A stretch of 10,388 nt of DNA, taken from the NCBI GenBank assembly GCA_030609345.1, contig JAUWCK010000020.1, positions 1 through 10,388 of the forward strand, given 5' to 3'. Below the pieces are notes generated by a model. The model ran no database searches. It was not told the DNA's origin and saw only the letters and a program-made list of their open reading frames with translations. This DNA comes from Methanosarcinales archaeon (GTDB lineage Archaea; Halobacteriota; Methanosarcinia; Methanosarcinales; Methanogasteraceae). Position 1 is the stretch's first letter. Each line of letters starts with the position of its first letter. Position numbers and translations under genes: made by a program. Positions 1 through 6,755 of the stretch are shown in pieces.

Positions 1-4
1 ATTT

Positions 5-352
5 ATGGGAAGGAAACGACGGTCTGAGCTTAACAGTCGCTCGGGAGTGGATGAGGATCCCCTCGATGGCGTGGCGAACCTCTTTGATGTGGCGATCGTC
101 TTTGCAGTGGCTCTGATGCTTGCGCTTGTGACGTACCACAGCCTTCCTGAACTGGTCTCGTCCACATCGAATGTGACGATTGTGAAGAACCCGGGAACTG
201 CGGATATGGAGATCATAATCAAGCATGGCGAGAAGGTGGAGGTCCAGAAGATAACGGATGAGGACGTTTACGGCATGGGAAAGAAACTGGGCACCACATA
301 TCTGCTGGATAGCGGCGAGGTGATCTATGTACCTGATAATGCGACAAAGTAG
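5..352 (+). CDS. DUF2149 family membrane protein (ExbD-like)
   Basis: This 115-residue protein matches what I know of the DUF2149 family. It has a short basic N-terminus (GRKRR), the family-like stretch DPLDGVANLFDVAIVFA at residues 19-35, one membrane segment at about 28-46, and a small polar C-terminal domain. That layout, one N-terminal helix followed by a small external domain, resembles ExbD/TolR. In methanogens DUF2149 genes often sit beside a MotA/TolQ/ExbB proton-channel gene, so a role in energising a surface process is likely but inferred. No ExbB homologue is visible here; it would have to lie to the left. The start is 4 nt from the window edge, so its ribosome site cannot be seen. 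Its 3' end overlaps the next gene by 26 nt, implying coupled translation with the surface proteins downstream. Confidence 0.8.
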   Translation: MGRKRRSELNSRSGVDEDPLDGVANLFDVAIVFAVALMLALVTYHSLPELVSSTSNVTIVKNPGTADMEIIIKHGEKVEVQKITDEDVYGMGKKLGTTYLLDSGEVIYVPDNATK

Positions 353-2261
353 CGTGATTCTGGTTCTGTTATTGCTGGCAGCAGGAGCAGGAGCAGGAAC
401 CGTGAGCGCTAAAGATTGTGGCGGCGGGATCGTATGTGGGTGCGGCGATACAGTGGTCGGCGATTGGACGCTTACCAAAGATATGGTCTGCCCGGAAGGA
501 CACGGTCTCATCATCGGGGCAGATGATATCGTGATCGACGGAAATGGGTATGCGATAGACGGTGTTGCACAGGGCACATGCGATGATTTCGGGATAGCGC
601 GCTCGGGAATCTATAACAAGGCATACGACGGCATAACCATACGGAATCTTGAGATCAGGAACTTCTGCAACGGGATCTATCTCAGATATGACGATGAAAC
701 CGGGGACAAGGTTGAGCGGATCACCATCGAGAACTGCGAGATACACCACAATGGCGCTGATACCGGTGATGACAACGGGGTTCACGGAATCAAGGCAATC
801 GGCGTATTTGAGAGCACGATCCGGAACAACAAAGTACACGATAACAAAGGTAAGGGCGATAGCTGTGAAAGTGGAGGTAATGGCATATTTGTGATGGGGA
901 TCAGCGGTTACGGGGCATGGGATAACCTCATAACCGGAAATGAGATCTACAACAACGCGAAAGGCGGATTCTTCACCAAGATGATGTGCAGGGATACCAC
1001 GGTCAGCCACAACGAAGTATACGAAAACGGTCAGGGTGGGATCATACTCCGGTGCAAGAAGTCAGAGACGCACACAATCGTTGAGAACAATGTGCATGAG
1101 AACTATGGTAGCGGAATCTGGGTGGGCGGTCCTGATAACATCGTCAGAGAGAACACGGTGACTGGCAACAGGGACGGTGGTCCCTTCTCAGGTCTTGGCG
1201 GAGGTGAGACCGAGTTTGGGGGCGTGAAGGGTACGGTTGGCGGTCGCGGATGGGGAATCAAGATCTGCCGGGAGGCGCATAACACCGAAGTAACTGAAAA
1301 TACGGTCTGCGGGAACGATTATGTGGATATAGTGGTCTGTGAGGGGATCACCGGGACTGCGGGTAGCGAGAATACCTGCGGCACAACAGAGAATTACAAT
1401 GATGATGGCAGCTCCGGGTGCACGTACCGGTGTTCACCATCAGAAGATGATGGTGATGGCGGAGATGGCGGTATCGCCTCCACTGAAGATTCGGACAACA
1501 TAGAGGAGAGTTACACGATGACGATTCCGGTTGTGGACGGGTTTGTTGAGCAGGAGATCGATCCCGATGATCTGCTGGAACTGAAAATCCCTGTCACCAT
1601 GATCTCGTTTGAGTCGCTCCGTGCTGCTGCGGATGTTGTGGTTCGGGTAGAGTCACTCCACGACACCTCTTCAGGAGTGGACGTGCCATCGCCCGATCTC
1701 GTTTACCAGAACTTCAACCTTGACGTGCCAATTCCTGATGATGAGATAGAGGACGTGAAGATCCGGTTCAGGGTGGAAAACTGGTGGATGGAGGAGAACG
1801 GGATTGATTCCATGAATATCTCGCTTTATCGGTGGGACGAAGACGATTCAGAATGGGAAAGAACTCCCACCACCCCTGCAAGCTACGATGAGACTTATGC
1901 ATCTTACGAATCCAGCACTCCAGGGTTCTCGCATTATGCAATTGCCGGGGTGGGTGGGATGAAAGCTGCGGCACCAACTCCTGCCGCGACCGCGTACACG
2001 CAAACTCAGACCCAACTTCAACCACAGTCGCGGTCCCAACCACAGTCCCAACCGCCGGATCAGGCACCGGCATCCGGCAGAGACACAGGCACAACATCCA
2101 GGACTGCGCCACAGGAGGCAGGAGGGGCAATGGTTTCAGGAAACGCTGCGGAAGAAAACGGGGCAGAGGGCGCAGAGGCGGTTATGGCACATCACTTCAT
2201 CGCCGCATATTCGCTGATCGGACTGCTCGCTTTCGCCTACGCACTAAACACATTCAGGTGA
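327..2261 (+). CDS. Secreted right-handed beta-helix protein with PGF-pre-PGF-like domain and C-terminal anchor
   Basis: This is a 644-residue surface protein. Residues 1-28 form a signal peptide (one Arg, a Leu/Ala-rich core, then AGTVSA). Residues 60-350 are a NosD/pectate-lyase-type right-handed beta-helix, shown by repeated turns such as ITIRNLEIRN, ITIENCEIHH, LITGNEIYNN and TVSHNEVYEN. Many cysteines (31, 37, 39, 55, 85, 114, 137, 180 and others) suggest disulfides. Residues 396-540 resemble the PGF-pre-PGF domain, with FRVENWWMEENGID, the SLYRWDEDDSEWERT strand and the ending STPGFSHYAIAG. A Pro/Gln/Ser/Thr stalk (549-600) leads to a membrane helix (623-642) and a short FR tail. The ATG at 327 lies 1 nt after GAGGTGATC (317-325); the ATG at 339 is also in frame and gives an equally good signal peptide. 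Such proteins bind or process surface polysaccharide; no catalytic residues could be assigned. Confidence 0.85.
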   Translation: MYLIMRQSSVILVLLLLAAGAGAGTVSAKDCGGGIVCGCGDTVVGDWTLTKDMVCPEGHGLIIGADDIVIDGNGYAIDGVAQGTCDDFGIARSGIYNKAYDGITIRNLEIRNFCNGIYLRYDDETGDKVERITIENCEIHHNGADTGDDNGVHGIKAIGVFESTIRNNKVHDNKGKGDSCESGGNGIFVMGISGYGAWDNLITGNEIYNNAKGGFFTKMMCRDTTVSHNEVYENGQGGIILRCKKSETHTIVENNVHENYGSGIWVGGPDNIVRENTVTGNRDGGPFSGLGGGETEFGGVKGTVGGRGWGIKICREAHNTEVTENTVCGNDYVDIVVCEGITGTAGSENTCGTTENYNDDGSSGCTYRCSPSEDDGDGGDGGIASTEDSDNIEESYTMTIPVVDGFVEQEIDPDDLLELKIPVTMISFESLRAAADVVVRVESLHDTSSGVDVPSPDLVYQNFNLDVPIPDDEIEDVKIRFRVENWWMEENGIDSMNISLYRWDEDDSEWERTPTTPASYDETYASYESSTPGFSHYAIAGVGGMKAAAPTPAATAYTQTQTQLQPQSRSQPQSQPPDQAPASGRDTGTTSRTAPQEAGGAMVSGNAAEENGAEGAEAVMAHHFIAAYSLIGLLAFAYALNTFR

Positions 2262-2267
2262 TGATCT

Positions 2268-3596
2268 ATGATGCACGCATACAAAAACGGAAGAATGATT
2301 GCATGGGTTGTTCCGGTTCTGATCCTTCTCGCGTTTGCAGCACCGGCAGCAGCCGGAACAACGGTGAGCATCGATGCTCCCGAATTCGTGTCAGGCACAT
2401 TCGATGTCGAAATCGGAATCGAAGATGTGGAGCATCTGAAGTCCGGGCATTTCAATCTCTCGTTTGATCCGGATGTGGTAGAGCCAACGGTTATCAGGAA
2501 TGGTGAGATCGGCGGCGTATCGGTGACGGCTGATGGTGACACGGATGATTCAAGCCCGGTCAACATCACCGTTAGCGTGACAGGGGTTGGTGGTGTGAGC
2601 GGGGATGGTTGTCTTGCAACCATCCGTTTCAGGGCTGTGGGGGCAGATGACGCCAGCATATCGTTAAACCTGTCTGATGGCAATCTCACCGATACGGCAG
2701 GGAACCGGATAGATGCGGAATGGACAGGCGGCACAGTGACCATCAAATCGCTGATGACTCATGTCTATGTGAAGAACCTTGATGACGACCGGCTGGATGT
2801 CTATCTCTACATCGATGACGATTTCAAGCAGTTCGAGGACAGGATCTCGTCCGGAGCCACACAGGAATTTGGCAGCTACAAACTTTCGGAAGGGGTGCAT
2901 AATTTCAGGATCGGGTGGTTCGATCCTGACACAGAGAAGTGGTACAATGATACCGCTACACGCTCGATATCCGGGGGTGTAGCTACGGCTGTGGTTCTGC
3001 ATGCTGATGAGCACGATGAGGACGAGGATGAAATCAGTGCTCACGTCTACGTGAAGAATATCGACGGGGATGAATTGGATGTCTATCTCTACATCGACGA
3101 TGATTTTATCGAGCATGAAACGATCTCATCAGGCGAGACCGGAGACTTCGGTCTGCACGAGTTCGATAAGGATGAGGTGGGATCGCACTCGTTTAAGATC
3201 AAATGGCAGGATCCAGGGACTGAAGAGGAGTATGAGAAGATTGCCAGACATTATATAGATAATGAGGAAGCCGTGACGATATTTATCGATCCGCACACCT
3301 CAGCTGCTACATCTTCCCTGTACGAAGAGTTGCCAGAGGTTCCTGCGCCGGGTTTGGCATCGTTTTCTGCATCAGCATCATCTCCTGCACCAGCCGCTCA
3401 GCCACCTTCCACATCTTCCGCGTCTTCCTCTTCTGCAAGCGCAGAGGCGCAACCACCATCAGACACCACATTCCACACGAATCCGGTCTCTTCGAATACC
3501 GGAGACGACCGTTTCGGATACCACCTCATCACAGCATACATACTGATCGGTCTTGTTACTGTTCTCTTCGCGATGACCCGCTTCAGAAGACCATGA
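2268..3596 (+). CDS. Secreted cohesin-fold protein with duplicated beta-domain and C-terminal anchor
   Basis: This 442-residue surface protein has a signal peptide (1-29, ending APAAAG). Residues 31-160 are a cohesin-like beta-sandwich, recognised by VSIDAPEFVSGTFDVEIGI, the HFNLSFDPDVVEP strand, LATIRFRAVG and the closing GGTVTIK. Two related domains follow at 165-247 and 259-343, each opening HVYVKN and containing LDVYLYIDDDF. An Ala/Ser/Pro stalk (about 355-400) precedes a membrane helix (418-437) and an FRRP tail. Several Asn-X-Ser/Thr sites lie in the external part. Cohesins bind dockerin modules in cellulosome-type complexes, but archaeal ones are also found as stand-alone surface domains; no dockerin is visible here. 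The gene starts 6 nt after the previous stop. Two adjacent ATGs (2268, 2271) both follow the Shine-Dalgarno GGTGAT at 2257-2262, and I keep the first. The ligand is unknown. Confidence 0.82.
   Translation: MMHAYKNGRMIAWVVPVLILLAFAAPAAAGTTVSIDAPEFVSGTFDVEIGIEDVEHLKSGHFNLSFDPDVVEPTVIRNGEIGGVSVTADGDTDDSSPVNITVSVTGVGGVSGDGCLATIRFRAVGADDASISLNLSDGNLTDTAGNRIDAEWTGGTVTIKSLMTHVYVKNLDDDRLDVYLYIDDDFKQFEDRISSGATQEFGSYKLSEGVHNFRIGWFDPDTEKWYNDTATRSISGGVATAVVLHADEHDEDEDEISAHVYVKNIDGDELDVYLYIDDDFIEHETISSGETGDFGLHEFDKDEVGSHSFKIKWQDPGTEEEYEKIARHYIDNEEAVTIFIDPHTSAATSSLYEELPEVPAPGLASFSASASSPAPAAQPPSTSSASSSSASAEAQPPSDTTFHTNPVSSNTGDDRFGYHLITAYILIGLVTVLFAMTRFRRP
2760..3296 (+). repeat. Two tandem beta-domain repeats within the cohesin-like gene
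   Basis: Codons 165-247 (2760-3008) and 259-343 (3042-3296) encode two copies of one domain of about 84 residues. Shared landmarks in order are HVYVKN, LDVYLYIDDDF, ISSG, a Phe-Gly pair, a His-[NS]-F-[RK]-I-x-W strand, D-P-[DG]-T-E and a closing acidic segment. The DNA is also similar over the first 70 bases of each copy, which points to internal duplication. An acidic linker (HDEDEDE) separates them. I do not recognise the domain by name. Confidence 0.8.
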
Positions 3597-3606
3597 GAGG
3601 TTTGAG

Positions 3607-5178
3607 ATGATGAGGATATTATATTTTTTGTTATGTATACTATTTCTTAGCCCGGTAGTCTGCGCCTACAACGAGGACGATCTGGAGTGGGCATGCGGCA
3701 ACTCAAAGGAGCTCCATCTGGGCGAGACAATCTCAAACGGCAACTACACGGTCGAGGCGTACAACTTCCCAAGAAACAACGACTCTGAGAACCAGATCGT
3801 CGGGATAGAACTGTATGAAAATGGGATTCCGGTTGCCGAAGAGATTCTGAAGAGCGGGGATGATTACATCCACGACGATGAGGTGCGGATAACAGCGCTC
3901 GAACTCTCGCTAACAGACCCTGACTGGACCGCGGATTACCCGGAAGAGGGGTGGGCAAGGATCAAGATCGAAAGGCGGGGGCTGCCACGCTTTGATACCC
4001 AATTCGAGACCGATAAGGACGATTATCCAGCTTACACCTCGCATGTTGAGGTGGAGATCACCATCCAGAACAGAGGCGATGCCCGGGCAGATGATGTGGA
4101 TATCCGGATAGATGGCGGCGGTCTCGAACTGGTCGCAGGAAAGACCTGTTACCATTACTCCAGGATCGAGAGAGGAGACAGGGTCGATGCTAAAACAGAT
4201 ACATCAGCCGCTGATCCGATTACGCTCCGGTTCAAACTGCCGCCGATTGCAGAGGATCGGATATTCAATCTGACTGTGGAGATCGAGTATTGCGACATAA
4301 AAGGAACGAGATACTATCATGTCAAATCCTATCCGGTCAAGGTGTGTGGCGTCTTCAAAATCTCCAAATCAATAACTAAAAATATATACATGGATGAGCT
4401 TGCTACGGTCACGCTATCGCTGAGAAACAATGGCATGTACCCAATCAGTCCGATCGAGGTCAGCGACACCGTGCCTCCTGATTTCGAGTTGATCGACAAT
4501 TCGACGCTTGCATGGGAACTGGATCTCGGAGCAGGTGAGTGCCGGAGTCTCACATACCGATTAAAGCCCACACTGCCGCGCAAGAGCGGGTACGTACTTC
4601 CTGCTGCGGTTGCACAGTGGGTCGCAGATAACAGGGCAAATACAGCGCGGTCAAACTCCCCATCCATCGCGGTACACGGTCCGAAGATATATCTAACGAA
4701 AAGTGCGAGTCCGGATGTCATCGGTGCACGCGATGCTGCTACCGTCGCGGTCACAGTCCGGGCCGAGAATGCCGGAAATGTGCTGGCAAGCGTCAATGTG
4801 ACCGATTACCTGCCAGAGGATGCTGTTTTCGTGAGCGGTGATCTGAACATGAAGAAAGTCCTGAAAGAGGGGGGAGAGCTGGTCTTTGGTTATGTTATGC
4901 AGGTGAACGGCTCGGGTTCTATCGAGCTTCCGGCTGCTGCTGCGCATTTTGTTGATACGCACGATTATGAGGGAACCGTTCTCTCGGAAAGACCATCGAT
5001 CATGGTACATCAGAAGACCACCATACAAGCGGTTGCTGACACGCCAATCGAAACGCATGAAGAAGATACCGAGTTACACACTACAGAATTGGAATTGCGC
5101 ATTGCTATACTCTTCACACTGACAGGGATTCTTGTTCTTGCCGCGTTTGCAGTGATGCGATTCAGGCGGGCTCGATAG
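3607..5178 (+). CDS. Secreted DUF11-repeat surface protein with C-terminal anchor
   Basis: This 523-residue protein begins with a signal peptide (1-19, ending SPVVCA). An N-terminal domain at 35-123 (LHLGETISNGNYTVEAYNF onward) looks like the beta-domain seen in archaeal S-layer-associated proteins. A CARDB-like Ig segment follows (about 135-245). Two DUF11-type conserved repeats then occur at about 250-357 (SKSITKNIYMDELATVTLSL, with VSDTVPPDFEL) and 359-468 (TKSASPDVIGARDAATVAVTV, with VTDYLPEDAVF). A membrane helix (498-516) and the basic tail MRFRRAR end the protein. DUF11 domains are stalk-like building blocks of surface proteins, so a structural role at the cell envelope is likely. The start is 10 nt after the previous stop, with GAGAGG at 3595-3600 as ribosome site; the second ATG at 3610 is an alternative. 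The 3' end overlaps the opposing DUF6249-like gene by 17 nt. Confidence 0.82.
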   Translation: MMRILYFLLCILFLSPVVCAYNEDDLEWACGNSKELHLGETISNGNYTVEAYNFPRNNDSENQIVGIELYENGIPVAEEILKSGDDYIHDDEVRITALELSLTDPDWTADYPEEGWARIKIERRGLPRFDTQFETDKDDYPAYTSHVEVEITIQNRGDARADDVDIRIDGGGLELVAGKTCYHYSRIERGDRVDAKTDTSAADPITLRFKLPPIAEDRIFNLTVEIEYCDIKGTRYYHVKSYPVKVCGVFKISKSITKNIYMDELATVTLSLRNNGMYPISPIEVSDTVPPDFELIDNSTLAWELDLGAGECRSLTYRLKPTLPRKSGYVLPAAVAQWVADNRANTARSNSPSIAVHGPKIYLTKSASPDVIGARDAATVAVTVRAENAGNVLASVNVTDYLPEDAVFVSGDLNMKKVLKEGGELVFGYVMQVNGSGSIELPAAAAHFVDTHDYEGTVLSERPSIMVHQKTTIQAVADTPIETHEEDTELHTTELELRIAILFTLTGILVLAAFAVMRFRRAR

Positions 5179-5494
5179 GTCTTTTGCCAAGAGTATAAGC
5201 AAGTATCAGTGCAAGCCCGGTAAAACCTGTCACCAATGCCGAAATTCTCAATCCCCATACCAGATCAGGGGATATGCCGTATAGCCCATGCGTGAAGCAG
5301 GACCCTATGAGGAGAGCAGCTCCCAACAGTAGAAAGAATAAACCGGCGATCAATTTGTCTTCAGCTCTTCCGGTACCTTCATCTGGTTTCCATAGCCCCC
5401 TCTCGATAAGAGACATCTTCTTTTTGTGATCCAGATATATAATCAGCATGAAACATGCGATTACGGCGATGATTAATAGTATCCAATCAATCAT
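5162..5494 (-). CDS. Small three-helix membrane protein, DUF6249-like
   Basis: This 110-residue membrane protein has helices at about 2-20, 47-66 and 83-103. A basic cytoplasmic segment after the first helix, DHKKKMSLIERGLWKPDE (22-39), resembles the KERMALIEKG signature that I associate with DUF6249 proteins. The function of that family is unknown to me, and the assignment rests on this motif and the topology. The gene converges on the surface operon and overlaps its last gene by 17 nt. Its ATG (5494-5492) overlaps the TGA of an upstream 10-codon ORF as ATGA, and no good ribosome site lies at normal distance from this ATG, so translation may depend on that short ORF. One copy of the TTAGG/CCTAA control element lies upstream (5553-5607), indicating shared regulation with the DUF454, flavodoxin and radical SAM genes. 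Confidence 0.72.
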   Translation of the reverse strand: MIDWILLIIAVIACFMLIIYLDHKKKMSLIERGLWKPDEGTGRAEDKLIAGLFFLLLGAALLIGSCFTHGLYGISPDLVWGLRISALVTGFTGLALILAYTLGKRPIEPA

Positions 5495-5523
5495 GGTAGT
5501 ACGAGTTCCTGTATTTCTGTCAT
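5491..5523 (-). CDS. Possible 10-codon leader ORF upstream of the DUF6249-like gene
   Basis: On the minus strand, GAGGT (5534-5530) lies 6 nt before an ATG (5523-5521) that opens the ORF MTEIQELVLP. Its TGA (5493-5491) overlaps the ATG of the membrane protein gene in an ATGA junction. This is the best ribosome site in the region, so ribosomes probably load here and reinitiate. It could be a genuine leader peptide. It could also be the true N-terminus of the membrane protein separated by a one-base frameshift, real or from assembly. A still shorter ORF (MKRVEVKK, 5546-5520) ends in another ATGA overlap with this one but has no clear ribosome site. Confidence 0.4.
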   Translation of the reverse strand: MTEIQELVLP

Positions 5524-5552
5524 TTTTTTACCTCAACCCTTTTCATCAGCTG

Positions 5553-5607
5553 TTAGGTATACAAGTAAGATTCCCTAAACAAGTTAGGTTTTTACCCAAA
5601 AACCTAC
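5553..5607 (+). promoter_or_regulatory. Composite TTAGG/CCTAA control element, copy C (facing the DUF6249-like gene)
   Basis: Half-sites are TTAGG 5553-5557, N16, CCTAA 5574-5578, N5, TTAGG 5584-5588, N14, CCTAC 5603-5607. The 16-nt spacer contains the core ATACAAGTA, shared in degenerate form with the other copies. The TTAGG end faces the minus-strand gene about 30 nt from the leader ORF start, where a promoter would be expected. The inner pair forms the 15-bp dyad CCTAAACAAGTTAGG. The role as an operator is inferred from the repetition in this window. Confidence 0.65.
5585..5606. repeat. Perfect 9-bp inverted repeat
   Basis: TAGGTTTTT at 5585-5593 and AAAAACCTA at 5598-5606 are exact reverse complements around a 4-nt ACCC loop. 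It coincides with the second half of control element C (TTAGG-N14-CCTAC), and the matching place in copy D holds a similar AT-cored palindrome (GGAAAAAC-T-GTTTTTCC, 5724-5740). I favour a protein-binding palindrome over a terminator, because it lies between two divergent starts. Confidence 0.55.
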
Positions 5608-5720
5608 AATTTGGTTTCTTTTTACCCGTATCCTCTCAGCAATTCTTATTCTAACAATTGTGTCGGCAGCCCCGCAAAACAAATTGAATTCTCGTGAAGA
5701 TGAAAAGAGGCACCAACGCG
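5608..5720. other. Remaining intergenic DNA between control elements C and D
   Basis: The 298-nt gap between the DUF6249-like and DUF454 starts is mostly occupied by control elements C and D. This central 113-nt part holds no credible gene or RNA that I can support. It contains CAATTTG near 5608 and its reverse complement CAAATTG near 5679, which could pair but are probably incidental in this AT-rich stretch. Confidence 0.4.
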
Positions 5721-5775
5721 TTAGGAAAAACTGTTTTTCCCTTAAAAAATTAGGGAAGAGTATTTGTTCACCTAA
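5721..5775 (-). promoter_or_regulatory. Composite TTAGG/CCTAA control element, copy D (facing the DUF454 gene)
   Basis: In plus coordinates: TTAGG 5721-5725, N14, CCTTA 5740-5744, N5, TTAGG 5750-5754, N16, CCTAA 5771-5775. It is the mirror image of copy C, with the N16 pair nearest the gene it faces. The gene-proximal spacer carries GTATTTGTT, the reverse complement of the shared AACAAATAC-type core. The A/T run 5742-5752 could be the TATA box, which would put the operator between TATA and start site, just before the ribosome site at 5782-5790. Confidence 0.65.
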
Positions 5776-5781
5776 CAGACA

Positions 5782-5790
5782 GAGGTGATC
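5782..5790 (+). promoter_or_regulatory. Strong Shine-Dalgarno for the DUF454 gene
   Basis: GAGGTGATC matches nine consecutive positions of the archaeal anti-Shine-Dalgarno sequence and ends 2 nt before the ATG at 5793. It fixes the start and shows that the mRNA has a short leader beginning upstream of 5782, close to the end of control element D. Confidence 0.75.
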
Positions 5791-5792
5791 CC

Positions 5793-6191
5793 ATGTACGA
5801 CCGACCAAACCGGGCAGCGGGGTTGCTCTTGAAAATCGCGGGCACAGCGTTCCTCATAATCGGGGGTGTGGGAATCGTTCTCCCGCTCCTGCCGACCACT
5901 CCGTTTCTCCTGCTTGCTGCTGCATGCTATGCCAGAAGCTCGGAGCGGTGGTACCGCTGGCTCCTCTACAACCGCTGGTTTGGGAGTTACATCAGGAACT
6001 GGCACGAAGGGAAGGGAATTCCGATGAAGACAAAGATCCTGTCGATTCTGTTTCTGATCCTGACGATGGGATATTCAGCTGCCTTTGTGGTTCCATTTTT
6101 CATCGGCAAGGTCGGTCTGATCCTGATTGCGATATGCGTCAGCATGCACATCCTCTCCTTTCCAACGCTGGAACCGGATGCAGGAGCATAG
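5793..6191 (+). CDS. DUF454 (YbaN) family inner-membrane protein
   Basis: The 132-residue product is a clear DUF454 member. It carries the family signature GIVLPLLPTTPFLLLAAACYARSSERWYRWL (27-57, quoted here as the family-typical G-x-x-LP-LPTTPF-LLAA-C-ARS pattern), followed by a conserved NRWFGSYIRNW helix (60-70). Hydrophobic segments lie at about 10-44 and 81-121, giving three or four membrane passes, and the length is typical. The biochemical function of DUF454 is not known to me. Its position opposite a second small membrane protein, and the control element shared with flavodoxin and a radical SAM enzyme, suggest a role in the response that this regulator governs, perhaps metal or redox stress. 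The end converges on the flavodoxin gene across 63 nt of AT-rich DNA. Confidence 0.88.
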   Translation: MYDRPNRAAGLLLKIAGTAFLIIGGVGIVLPLLPTTPFLLLAAACYARSSERWYRWLLYNRWFGSYIRNWHEGKGIPMKTKILSILFLILTMGYSAAFVVPFFIGKVGLILIAICVSMHILSFPTLEPDAGA

Positions 6192-6210
6192 CCGAAGCTG
6201 CTTCTGGTTC

Positions 6211-6240
6211 AAAATTAATTAAATATTAAAAAATAAAAAG
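6211..6240 (-). terminator. T-rich terminator after flavodoxin
   Basis: Read on the minus strand, the 15-44 nt after the flavodoxin stop consist of several T runs (CTTTTTATTTTTTAATATTT and further TTAATTAATTTT). Oligo-T tracts without a stem are the normal archaeal intrinsic terminator. The plus strand here is A-rich, so it would not serve the DUF454 gene equally well. Confidence 0.55.
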
Positions 6241-6254
6241 AGAGTCAAGGCGGA

Positions 6255-6698
6255 TTAAAGCGCACCAGCGACTTTTGTTCCCCACGCTTCGGCATCTCCG
6301 AATGCAGGTTCAACGTCTCCGTCGATCCTGAGGGTTTCAGCGACGATATCAGCGCCGCATTTCTTTAGTGCATCCTCGAGGATGCCCACTGCCTCGCAGA
6401 ACGTGTCCGGATAGTCATCGCTATCGCCCGGACCAAAGACCGCTGCCTTCTTGCCATCCAGTGATGCGCCGTCCAGATCCGCGTGGAAATCGATGAAATC
6501 GTCCTGCAACTCACCATCGCCCCATGTAGAGCAGCCGAATACGATCGCATCATAAGACGCGAGTTCGTCAACGCCTGTGTCGGCTACGTCCTTCACTGTA
6601 ACGTCAGCGCCTCCTTGCTTGAGACCTGCTGCTACATGTTCGGAGAGCGCTTCAGTGTTTCCGGTGGTCGAACCGTATATTAAAATTGTCTTTGCCAT
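6255..6698 (-). CDS. Short-chain flavodoxin
   Basis: This 147-residue protein is a classic short-chain flavodoxin, an FMN-binding one-electron carrier that can replace ferredoxin. The phosphate-binding loop is GSTTGNTE (9-16). The first isoalloxazine-binding loop is STWGDGELQDDF (57-68), with Trp59 placed to stack on the flavin. The second loop is GPGDSDDYPDTF (89-100). The pattern resembles Desulfovibrio-type flavodoxins, and length and acidity are normal for the family. The start has GGAAGGG at 6705-6711, 6 nt before the ATG. Upstream lies control element A, and a T-rich terminator follows, so the gene is probably monocistronic. Flavodoxins are commonly induced when iron is scarce, which is the main hint about what the shared element senses. 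That link is inferred. Confidence 0.93.
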   Translation of the reverse strand: MAKTILIYGSTTGNTEALSEHVAAGLKQGGADVTVKDVADTGVDELASYDAIVFGCSTWGDGELQDDFIDFHADLDGASLDGKKAAVFGPGDSDDYPDTFCEAVGILEDALKKCGADIVAETLRIDGDVEPAFGDAEAWGTKVAGAL

Positions 6699-6755
6699 TG
6701 TTAACCCTTCCAGTATTTTCGTCTATTTGAATAAGGTCAGAGATATATGTGATAA

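Noticed and set aside
369..1010. 213-codon open frame on the minus strand
   Set aside because: It lies wholly inside the beta-helix gene, which has a signal peptide, clear repeat structure and an anchor. The antisense translation shows no recognisable domain.
4378..4391. TATA-like AAAAATATATA inside the DUF11 gene
   Set aside because: It is an isolated AT-rich run in coding sequence (Lys-Asn-Ile-Tyr) with no start of a new gene downstream in the same strand, so there is no reason to call an internal promoter.
5553..5578. Canonical DtxR/IdeR iron box
   Set aside because: The half-sites match but the spacing is N16, N5 and N14 and not the N9 of the classical 19-bp operator. I keep the family only as a hypothesis for the regulator.
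5553..5775. CRISPR array or transposon terminal repeats, given repeated inverted TTAGG/CCTAA motifs
   Set aside because: There are only two composite copies per gap, in opposite orientation, with no unique spacers of constant length and no transposase between them. Their position before divergent genes fits promoter elements better.
5584..5808. 74-codon minus-strand open frame across control elements C and D
   Set aside because: It overlaps the DUF454 start and ribosome site, runs through the palindromes, and its translation resembles no protein.
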